Assembly: GCA_020638905.1 (NCBI GenBank)
Contig: JACKHP010000046.1
Span: forward strand, 1-5,306
Length of the DNA stretch: 5,306 nucleotides
Origin: Planctomycetota bacterium
Lineage (GTDB): Bacteria > Planctomycetota > B15-G4
Direction of reading: 5' to 3'
Shown here: positions 1 through 5,154 of the stretch, in pieces
How the letters are laid out: every line of letters starts with the position of its first letter
Position numbering within the stretch: position 1 is the stretch's first letter
Notes under the pieces: model-generated
What the model was told of the DNA's origin: nothing
What the model saw: the letters and a program-made list of their open reading frames with translations, nothing else
Database searches by the model: none
Program-made: the position numbers and the translations under genes

Positions 1-125
1 TGGCCTTCAACTGGCCGGCGAGCGCCCCGCAGGGCGTGCCGGTCTACTTCCAGTGGGCGATCCAGGACGCCGGCGCGCCGGTGCTCGTGGCGCTCTCGAA
101 CGCGGTCTCGGGCGAGACTCCCTGA
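1..125 (+). CDS. C-terminal end of a secreted-type protein (partial, off left edge)
   Basis: The frame that starts at base 3 is open from the left edge and ends at TGA 123-125, giving the last 40 residues of a larger protein. The visible part contains YFQWAIQDAGAP and ends ALSNAVSGETP. From memory, this type of ending (aromatic-Q-W, then D-x-G-A-P, then SN near the end, finishing in TP) is common in large families of exported proteins from Planctomycetota genomes, often after beta-propeller, FG-GAP or lectin-like domains. The enzymatic or binding domain lies outside the window, so no function can be given. The gene converges on the small minus-strand membrane protein gene, and a long hairpin lies between them. 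Codon use is GC3-rich like the neighbours. I am fairly sure it is a real coding end and less sure about the lineage. Confidence 0.72.
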   Translation, partial: AFNWPASAPQGVPVYFQWAIQDAGAPVLVALSNAVSGETP

Positions 126-169
126 CCGTCGTCGCGTGACGCGGTGGGAGGCGACTCCCATCCGAGTCC

Positions 170-204
170 CCGGGCCCGGGATCCCAGGAGGATCCCGGGC
201 CCGG
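170..204. terminator. Perfect 15-bp hairpin between convergent genes
   Basis: Bases 170-184 (ccgggcccgggatcc) and 190-204 are perfect reverse complements around a 5-base loop (cagga). The stem is almost pure GC. It lies 44 bases after the stop of the left-hand gene and 15 bases after the stop of the minus-strand gene at 220, so it could end transcripts from both sides. Neither side has a T-tract, so classic intrinsic termination is not assured; it may be a T-less terminator or a 3' stabiliser. A smaller hairpin with a GCGA tetraloop lies just before it (gggag 146-150, ctccc 155-159). Confidence 0.6.
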
Positions 205-219
205 TGCGTTCCGGGGCGC

Positions 220-543
220 TCAGCCGGCGCGACGCGAGGCCCGCTCGTCGCTCCGTTCATGCGTGGACGATTGTAGATCCTGGCACGCGACGTCCGGCGT
301 CCGGCTGCCCGCGCGCGGGATGCCGTCGTCCTTCGCTCCCTGCGCATCATCGTCCTCGTCGGTCTCCTGATTGCCGGGGACGCAGCGCTGCACGATGACC
401 AGCGTCGCCACGAGCACCAGCAGTCCGGCGCCGATCACGGCCAGCAGCAGGCGCCAGATCCCCTCCGGCGGAGGTCCACGCCAGGCCATCGCGAGCAGGG
501 CCGCACCGAGCACGACGAGCAGGGGAAAGGTGGCGAGCTTCAT
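220..543 (-). CDS. Small two-helix membrane protein, function unknown
   Basis: This gene encodes 107 residues. I chose the ATG at 543 because AGGA (552-549) sits 5 bases upstream of it and because the protein then begins MKLATFPLLVV, directly at a membrane helix. An in-frame ATG at 567 has no ribosome site. Two hydrophobic segments are visible, at about residues 3-21 and 30-52, joined by a short loop containing GPPPEG. After Cys54 comes a hydrophilic tail of about 53 residues, with an acidic run (TDEDDD, 61-66) and a second Cys at 87. I do not recognise a named family. It could be a small inner-membrane stress or envelope protein, but that is inference from topology only. The gene is divergent from the histidine kinase operon, and its upstream region holds a sigma-54-like -24/-12 element, which suggests control by the neighbouring regulator. 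A hairpin follows the stop codon. Confidence 0.72.
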   Translation of the reverse strand: MKLATFPLLVVLGAALLAMAWRGPPPEGIWRLLLAVIGAGLLVLVATLVIVQRCVPGNQETDEDDDAQGAKDDGIPRAGSRTPDVACQDLQSSTHERSDERASRRAG

Positions 544-546
544 GGT

Positions 547-552
547 CTTCCT
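547..552 (-). promoter_or_regulatory. Ribosome binding site deciding the start at 543
   Basis: On the minus strand this reads AGGAAG, followed by ACC and then ATG. The AGGA core is 5 bases from the start codon. No comparable site precedes the alternative start at 567. Confidence 0.65.
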
Positions 553-570
553 GACATCCTCGTGCATCGA

Positions 571-582
571 GGAACAAGTTCC
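571..582. promoter_or_regulatory. Palindrome GGAAC-AA-GTTCC over the -12 region
   Basis: GGAAC (571-575) and GTTCC (578-582) are perfect inverted arms separated by AA. The palindrome overlaps the -12 half of the minus-strand sigma-54 candidate, where a bound protein would be expected to block the promoter. In such GC-rich DNA an AT-containing palindrome is notable, but part of the symmetry could be a chance result of the promoter sequence. No binding protein can be named. Confidence 0.3.
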
Positions 583-588
583 GTGCCA
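574..588 (-). promoter_or_regulatory. Probable sigma-54 (-24/-12) promoter of the small membrane protein gene
   Basis: Read on the minus strand from 588 to 574 the sequence is TGGCACGGAACTTGT. The known sigma-54 consensus is TGGCACG-N4-TTGC(A/T). The -24 half matches fully, the spacing is exact, and the -12 half is TTGT instead of TTGC, so one conserved base is off. The expected start of transcription is near 563, leaving a leader of about 20 bases that contains the ribosome site. A palindrome (571-582) overlaps the -12 half. Assignment is supported by the matching element upstream of the other minus-strand gene and by the sigma-54 activator encoded between them. Confidence 0.58.
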
Positions 589-592
589 GCCG

Positions 593-638
593 GGACCCGG
601 GCGTGTTACGAGGCGCGGGTCCGGGCGGCTCCGAGCCG
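593..638. promoter_or_regulatory. Inverted repeats in the divergent region, possible activator sites
   Basis: Two symmetric elements lie upstream of the minus-strand promoter. GGACCCG (593-599) pairs with CGGGTCC (616-622) over a 16-base gap. CGGCTCCGAGCCG (626-638) is a perfect 13-base palindrome centred on 632, about 70 bases upstream of the expected start of transcription at 563. Fis-type DNA-binding domains of NtrC-family activators bind dyad enhancers upstream of sigma-54 promoters, so these are candidates. Palindromes arise often in DNA of this composition, so confidence is low. I see no convincing -35/-10 promoter for the kinase operon here. Confidence 0.25.
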
Positions 639-678
639 ACGGGCACGCCGAGGACGAGACCGAGGACGACCGCGCCGG

Positions 679-2634
679 ATGCTCAGCGACGAAGGGGCCA
701 CACGTACTCCGGGGCAAGCGTCCGGCGCCGGAGCGGATCCGTCCGGATCACCCTGGGACGAGACCCGCGGCGTGCCGCTCTCGGCGCTCGTCACGCGCCG
801 TCGCTTCTGGAGCGCGATGGTCTCGCCGGTGCCGGCGGTGCTCGTCTTCGTGCTGGGCGCGACGGCGTCCGTCCTGCTCTGGATGCTGCTCTCGATGTAC
901 CTCGAGGCCGAGGCCCGGCGGGAGGCCGAGGGCGTGGCCGATCGGGTGGCGCGTCTCGTCGAGGCGCGGCGCGAGCGGCTGACCCAGGGACTCGACGAGT
1001 TCGGCGCGCTCGTCGCGCGCGACGACGAGCGCGCCGTCGCCGCGTGGGACGTCGGCGCCGCGCTCGTGCTGGCCGGCAATCCCGGGGTCGAGGCGCTGGC
1101 GTGGCTCCTGCCGCTCGAGGCATCCGAGGAAGAGGCCGCGCGCGACGTCGGCGTCGTGGGCGAGGGTGAGGCCGTGCCGCGCGCACCGATCGCGCTGCAG
1201 CGGTTCGAGAAGCCCGTGGATGCGCGCGCCGACGGCACGCCGGTGGCCGACGCCTCCGGTGCGGGGGACGGCGAGGACCTCGGCCGTCCCATGGCGTCGG
1301 GCGCCGAGCCGATCTGGCGGTGGCTCGTCGAGGGCGCGCCGGACACGGTCCTCGACCTGCTGACCGAGGTCGAGGCTTCGCGCGAGAGCCGGCTGGCCGC
1401 GTCGCGCGACGGTCCCGACGGACGCTTCACGCTGCTCGCGGCCGTCCCGCTCGGACCGCTCGACGAGCCGCGCGGCACCCTCGTCGCGGTGCTCGATCCC
1501 GAGCGCCTGCTGGGTCCCGTGCTCGAGGAGGCCGGCGCACGCCATCGCGCCAGCCTGCTCGCCGACGGACGCGAGGTGCTGCGCCACGTGCCGGCGCGCG
1601 AGGTGGGCGGCGCGCTCGGTCCGCCGGTCGACGTCGAACTGGGGCTCGACGGCGTCGTGGGCGAGCCGCTCGTGGTGAGCGTCGAACGAGCCTCGACGCG
1701 CGCGACGAACGTCGACCAGCAGCTCGGTGTCGCGGCGCTCGCGTCGTGCGTGCTGGCGTCGGTGCTGCTGGGTGCGATCGTCCACCTCGTGGCGGTGGCG
1801 CGCGTGCGGGCCCGGGCCACCGAGCAGGCGCAGCGCGACCTCCAGGCGCGCATCCACGAGGCGCGGGTGGCGGCCGAGGAGGTCGTGACGCTCAACCGGA
1901 CCCTCGAGCAGCGCGTGCGCGAGCGCACCGAGGGACTGGACGCCGCCATCCGCGACCTCGAGACGTTCAACGCGTCGGTCTCGCACGACCTGCGTTCACC
2001 GCTCGGTGCGATCCTGAACTACGCCGCGGTGCTGCGCGAGGACCACGCCGACGAGCTCGGCGAGCACGGGCAGGAGCTGCTCGGGCGCGTCGAACGCAGC
2101 GCGCGTGGCGCGGTGGGGCTCATGGACGCGCTGCTCGCGTTCTCGTCCGCGTCGCGCCAGCCGCTCTCGCCCGAGCCGACCGACGTGCGTGCGTCCGTCG
2201 AGGCCGTCGTCGAGGAGCTGCGCCTGCGCACCGAGGGCAAGGCGCCGCGGGTCGTGGTGGGAGATCTCGACGACGCCGTGGCCGATCCGCGCCTGCTGCA
2301 CGTCCTGTTCACGAACCTGGTCGGCAACGCCTTCAAGTTCACGCGCGGCCGCCCGGCGCCGAAGGTCGAGGTGCACTCGCGGCGCAAGGGCGGACACACC
2401 GTGTACTGGGTGCAGGACAACGGCGTCGGGTTCGACCCGCGCCTGGCGCCGCGCGTGTTCGGGCTCTTCGAGCGCATGCACCGCGACGCGTTCGAGGGCC
2501 ACGGCGTCGGCCTCGCCACCGTGAAGCGCATCGTCGAGCGCCACGGCGGACGCTGCTGGGCCAAGGGCGTCCCCGGCAAGGGCGCCGCGTTCTTCTTCAG
2601 CCTCCCCGACCGCGACGACGGAGATCCCAAGTGA
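679..2634 (+). CDS. Membrane sensor histidine kinase with CHASE-like extracytoplasmic sensor
   Basis: The product has 651 residues from ATG 679. It should sense a signal outside the cytoplasmic membrane and phosphorylate the regulator encoded next. Segments in order: a polar N-terminus; membrane helix about 48-74; an extracytoplasmic region 75-349 whose NPGVEALAWLLP (134-145) and later segments resemble CHASE sensor domains; membrane helix about 350-374; a coiled linker 375-425; a HisKA domain with phosphoacceptor His435 in SVSHDLRSPL; and an ATPase domain. The ATPase shows the N box (NLVGNAFKF, Asn546/Asn550), G1 (QDNGVGFDP, Asp580), an F box (FGLFERMH) and G2 (GHGVGLATVKRI, Gly607/609/611). 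The kinase core resembles the phytochrome-like subgroup (ETFNASVSHDLRSPLGAI), and no PAS domain is evident. The start is uncertain: only a distant GAGG precedes 679, the first 25 codons use less typical codons, and GTG 772 or ATG 817 (GGAG 4 bases upstream) are alternatives. It overlaps the regulator gene by 4 bases. Confidence 0.93.
   Translation: MLSDEGATRTPGQASGAGADPSGSPWDETRGVPLSALVTRRRFWSAMVSPVPAVLVFVLGATASVLLWMLLSMYLEAEARREAEGVADRVARLVEARRERLTQGLDEFGALVARDDERAVAAWDVGAALVLAGNPGVEALAWLLPLEASEEEAARDVGVVGEGEAVPRAPIALQRFEKPVDARADGTPVADASGAGDGEDLGRPMASGAEPIWRWLVEGAPDTVLDLLTEVEASRESRLAASRDGPDGRFTLLAAVPLGPLDEPRGTLVAVLDPERLLGPVLEEAGARHRASLLADGREVLRHVPAREVGGALGPPVDVELGLDGVVGEPLVVSVERASTRATNVDQQLGVAALASCVLASVLLGAIVHLVAVARVRARATEQAQRDLQARIHEARVAAEEVVTLNRTLEQRVRERTEGLDAAIRDLETFNASVSHDLRSPLGAILNYAAVLREDHADELGEHGQELLGRVERSARGAVGLMDALLAFSSASRQPLSPEPTDVRASVEAVVEELRLRTEGKAPRVVVGDLDDAVADPRLLHVLFTNLVGNAFKFTRGRPAPKVEVHSRRKGGHTVYWVQDNGVGFDPRLAPRVFGLFERMHRDAFEGHGVGLATVKRIVERHGGRCWAKGVPGKGAAFFFSLPDRDDGDPK
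2620..2623 (+). promoter_or_regulatory. Ribosome binding site for the GTG-started regulator
   Basis: GGAG lies 7 bases before GTG 2631, inside the last codons of the kinase gene. This site and the GTGA overlap select 2631 as the start and suggest translational coupling. The same 8-mer GGAGATCC precedes the PRC-barrel gene start. Confidence 0.7.
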
Positions 2635-4043
2635 CCCAGGACGAACCGAACCCGCCGCGCGCGCTCGTGATCGACGACGACCGCGAGTTCCTCGAGAGCC
2701 TCTCGATGCTCGTCGAGCGCGAGGGCTTCTCGGTGGTCGCCGCGCGCTCGCTGGCCGACGCCGAGGCGCGCCTCGGCGAGACGTCCTTCGACGTGGTGCT
2801 GGTCGACCTCGAGCTGCCCGACGGCAACGGCTTCGCCTTCCTGGCCGAGCACGAGGCGCTCGAGCACAGCGAGGTGATCGTGATCACGGGCAACGCCAGC
2901 GTCGACTCGGCGGTCAGCGCGCTGCGTGAGGGGGCGCTCGACTACCTGACCAAGCCCTTCGATCGCGCGCGCCTGCGTTCGTGTCTCTCCAACGTGGCGC
3001 GCACGCGCTCGCTCAAGGGCGAGATCGCCGACCTGCGCGCCGATCTGCGCCACCTCGGACGCTTCGGGTCGATGGTCGGTTCGTCCCCCGCGATGCAGTC
3101 GCTCTACGACCAGATCGCCAAGGTGGCGCCGACGTCGCTCGGCGTGCTCGTGTCCGGGGAGAGCGGCGTGGGCAAGGAGCTCGTGGCGCAGACTCTGCAC
3201 CGGCTGGGTCCCCGATCGTCGAAGCGGCTCGTGCCGGTGAACTGCGGCGCGATGGCCCCGACGCTGGTCGAGAGCGAGCTCTTCGGGCACGAGCGCGGCG
3301 CGTTCACCGGTGCCGACCGCGTGCGCCAGGGCTGCTTCGAGCTCGCCGAGGGAGGCACGCTGTTCCTCGACGAGGTCACGGAGATGCCGGTCGAGCTGCA
3401 GGTCAAGCTGCTGCGCGTGCTCGAGAGCCGCGAGGTCGTGCGCGTCGGCGGCAGCCGCTCCATCGCGGTCGACGTGCGCGTGGTGGCGGCCACGAACCGC
3501 GATCCCCGGCGGGCCGTCGAGGAGGGTGCGCTGCGCGAGGACCTCTACTACCGGCTCGCGGTGTTCCCGATGCACGTGCCGCCGCTGCGCGAGCGCGACG
3601 GCGACGCGCCGCTCCTGGCACAGCACTTCCTCGACGGGCTCAACGCCGAGCACGGCACCGAGAAGATCTGGTCGCCCGCCGCGCTCGAACGGCTCGACGG
3701 CATGGACTTCCCGGGCAACGTGCGCGAGCTCAAGAACCTCGTGAGCCGCGCCTACGTGCTGGGCGACGAGGTGCTCGGGGCCGACGAGCTGGGCGCGCCG
3801 GCGCCGCACCGCGCGCTCTTTGGGGGCGCCGAGCGCGACGGCGACTCGGTCACGGTGCGCGTGGGCAGCAGCATCGACGAGGTCGAGCAGGTGCTCATCG
3901 AGGCCACGCTCGAGAAGCTCGACGGAGACAAGGCCCAGGCGGCGGACGTGCTCGGCATCAGCCTCAAGACGCTCTACAACCGGCTCAAGGTCTACGCCGC
4001 GGCGCGTCGCGCGCGCGCGAAGGGCGCCGACGCGCCGGACTGA
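2631..4043 (+). CDS. NtrC-type sigma-54-dependent response regulator
   Basis: The product has 470 residues from GTG 2631, the usual size for the NtrC/ZraR class. Once phosphorylated by the upstream kinase it should bind enhancer DNA and use ATP hydrolysis to open sigma-54 polymerase promoters. The receiver domain (about 10-125) has acidic residues Asp15/Asp16, phosphoacceptor Asp59 in VDLELPDG, Thr86 and Lys108 in LTKPF. The AAA+ domain (about 147-375) has Walker A GESGVGKE (176-183), the sigma-54-contacting loop GAFTGA (223-228), Walker B TLFLDE (243-248), sensor I ATNRD (Asn289), an arginine-finger region around REDLYYRL (302-309) and sensor II FPGNVREL (Arg365). A Fis-type helix-turn-helix occupies about 413-455 (AQAADVLGISLKTLYNRL). 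All catalytic and sigma-54-contact motifs are intact, so it should be a genuine activator. The operon ends here; a hairpin follows 17 bases after the stop. Its likely targets are the two minus-strand genes with -24/-12 elements. Confidence 0.95.
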   Translation: MTQDEPNPPRALVIDDDREFLESLSMLVEREGFSVVAARSLADAEARLGETSFDVVLVDLELPDGNGFAFLAEHEALEHSEVIVITGNASVDSAVSALREGALDYLTKPFDRARLRSCLSNVARTRSLKGEIADLRADLRHLGRFGSMVGSSPAMQSLYDQIAKVAPTSLGVLVSGESGVGKELVAQTLHRLGPRSSKRLVPVNCGAMAPTLVESELFGHERGAFTGADRVRQGCFELAEGGTLFLDEVTEMPVELQVKLLRVLESREVVRVGGSRSIAVDVRVVAATNRDPRRAVEEGALREDLYYRLAVFPMHVPPLRERDGDAPLLAQHFLDGLNAEHGTEKIWSPAALERLDGMDFPGNVRELKNLVSRAYVLGDEVLGADELGAPAPHRALFGGAERDGDSVTVRVGSSIDEVEQVLIEATLEKLDGDKAQAADVLGISLKTLYNRLKVYAAARRARAKGADAPD

Positions 4044-4060
4044 GTCGCGGGACGAGAAAA

Positions 4061-4092
4061 GGCGGCGCGCCCGGCTTGCCGGACGCGCCGCC
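4061..4092 (-). terminator. Strong intrinsic terminator for the PRC-barrel gene, perhaps two-way
   Basis: GGCGGCGCG (4061-4069) pairs with 4084-4092, and an inner stem CCGGC/GCCGG (4071-4075, 4078-4082) continues it across one C-A mismatch. AAAA at 4057-4060 becomes a U-tract directly after the hairpin on minus-strand transcripts, making this a classic terminator for the gene ending at 4160. Plus-strand transcripts of the regulator also meet the stem, but with no U-tract after it. Confidence 0.75.
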
Positions 4093-4121
4093 CGCGAGGG
4101 AGGGGGGAGCTGCTCCTCGCG
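4093..4121 (+). terminator. Second hairpin in the convergent gap
   Basis: CGCGAGG (4093-4099) and CCTCGCG (4115-4121) are perfect 7-bp arms around a 15-base purine-rich loop, directly after the stronger hairpin. There is no T-tract. It may help end or protect the regulator mRNA. The strand is assumed, since the stem is symmetric. The rest of the gap, up to 4159, shows nothing else I can support. Confidence 0.3.
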
Positions 4122-4159
4122 AAGGGTGCGAGTCGCCGGGGGACCGTCCGCCACCGCGG

Positions 4160-5074
4160 TCAGCCCCGATCTCCTCCGGACGCCTCGCCCGACGAGATCG
4201 CCAGCGGCTCCTTGGGCCAAGGTGCATCCTCGGGGAGAGCGGGGAGCCGATCGACGGACTGTTCGTCGAGGTCGACGGTGATCGAACGCTTGTCGTCGTC
4301 GAGCTGGGCAGGCTCGATGTGCAGGGCGTGCAGGTCGCCGCCGAGCCCGAGCGTCGAGTCGGTCTCGATCGCCGCGTAGCGCACGGTCATGGCCTGCACG
4401 TCGAGGGCCAGGTCCGCGATGCGACCGAGCTCGGCGTCGTCCTGGCCACGCACCTCGGCGCCGACGAGACGCCCGAGCAGCACGTGGTCGGGCTTGCTGC
4501 CGTCTCCCTTCTTCCAGGCCAGGCCGTAGTGCTCCTGGACCTTGCCCAGCCACTCCGCGTCGAGCGCATCGAGAGAGGCCAGGGTGGGCGCGCTCTTGAG
4601 CAGCGAGGTCGTCTGGCAGACGAGCTGCTGGTCGGGCGCGTCCTCTGCGTCCTGCAGCGCGGGATCGCCCAGCAGCATGCGGTCCTCGCGCATGCCGTCG
4701 GCGCCCGTGTCGTCGCGCTCGACCGGCTCGTCGGGCGCCGTCTCGAGCGTGAGCACGCGCATCGGCACGCCGCTCAGCGCCATGGCCTCGAGGGGATGCT
4801 CGCCATCGCCGCTGGAGAGGCGCACGAGTCCGAGGGCCAGCTTGCCGTCGGCGTCGAGGACCACGTCCTCGAGGGTGCCGAGGCGCTCGCCGTCGAGGGA
4901 CGCGACGACTTCGATGCCCATGAGTTGCGAGCCGCGCGTGACGGCGGGCAGCGTGGTCGCGGCGGCGTCCTGCGACGTCGTGACGTCCTGGACGTCGTCC
5001 TGCACCGCGGGTTGGGCGACGCCGGCGAACAGACCGGCGAACGCGAGCGTGAGGATCTTGCTGTGGAGGGGCAT
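4160..5074 (-). CDS. Exported protein with two PRC-barrel-like domains
   Basis: The product has 304 residues from ATG 5074, preceded by GGAG at 7 bases. The N-terminus MPLHSKILTLAFAGLFAGVAQP looks like a signal peptide with cleavage near residues 20-23, so the mature protein should be outside the cytoplasmic membrane. Domain 1 (about 47-110) has the PRC-barrel pattern: GSQLMGIEVV, then GERLGTLEDVVLDADGKLA, then LGLVRLS. Domain 2 (about 196-280) repeats it more fully: LLGRLVGAEV, DDAELGRIADLALD, VRYAAIETDSTLGLGGDLHAL, then TVDLDEQSVDRLP. The linker is acidic, with a single Cys153. PRC barrels are known protein-protein interaction folds (RimM, photosynthetic reaction centre H subunit); standalone exported double forms have no settled function. 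No catalytic residues are evident. The gene converges on the kinase-regulator operon and has a near-perfect sigma-54 promoter, so it is a likely target of that system. PRC family fairly sure, role unknown. Confidence 0.88.
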   Translation of the reverse strand: MPLHSKILTLAFAGLFAGVAQPAVQDDVQDVTTSQDAAATTLPAVTRGSQLMGIEVVASLDGERLGTLEDVVLDADGKLALGLVRLSSGDGEHPLEAMALSGVPMRVLTLETAPDEPVERDDTGADGMREDRMLLGDPALQDAEDAPDQQLVCQTTSLLKSAPTLASLDALDAEWLGKVQEHYGLAWKKGDGSKPDHVLLGRLVGAEVRGQDDAELGRIADLALDVQAMTVRYAAIETDSTLGLGGDLHALHIEPAQLDDDKRSITVDLDEQSVDRLPALPEDAPWPKEPLAISSGEASGGDRG

Positions 5075-5081
5075 GGTGGAT

Positions 5082-5085
5082 CTCC
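5082..5085 (-). promoter_or_regulatory. Ribosome binding site of the PRC-barrel gene
   Basis: On the minus strand GGAG lies 7 bases (ATCCACC) before ATG 5074. It supports this start over the upstream extension of the open frame to 5284, which is arginine-rich and lacks a signal peptide. Confidence 0.7.
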
Positions 5086-5139
5086 GTGCCGGTGGGACGT
5101 GGGCGTCGCATCGGGCGACGCGGTTCGCCGGACGAGATC

Positions 5140-5154
5140 GCAACCCTCGTGCCA
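5140..5154 (-). promoter_or_regulatory. Sigma-54 (-24/-12) promoter of the PRC-barrel gene
   Basis: Read on the minus strand from 5154 to 5140 the sequence is TGGCACGAGGGTTGC. It matches the known consensus TGGCACG-N4-TTGC at every conserved position with exact spacing; only the optional A/T after TTGC is a G here. Transcription should start near 5128, giving a leader of about 54 bases that includes the ribosome site. Sigma-54 promoters need an enhancer-bound AAA+ activator, and the regulator at 2631-4043 is the only one in the window. Confidence 0.8.

Noticed and set aside
281..295. Plus-strand TGGCACG resembling a -24 element
   Set aside because: The -12 position reads GTCC rather than TTGC, it lies inside the small minus-strand gene, and no plus-strand gene starts just after it.
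562..678. Upstream extension of the kinase to GTG 562
   Set aside because: The added residues are Arg-rich and unlike a protein N-terminus, there is no ribosome site, and the extension would run through the divergent regulatory region.
3616..3630. Plus-strand TGGCACAGCACTTCC, resembling a sigma-54 promoter
   Set aside because: The essential G of the -12 half is C, it lies inside the regulator coding sequence, and no gene starts downstream on that strand.
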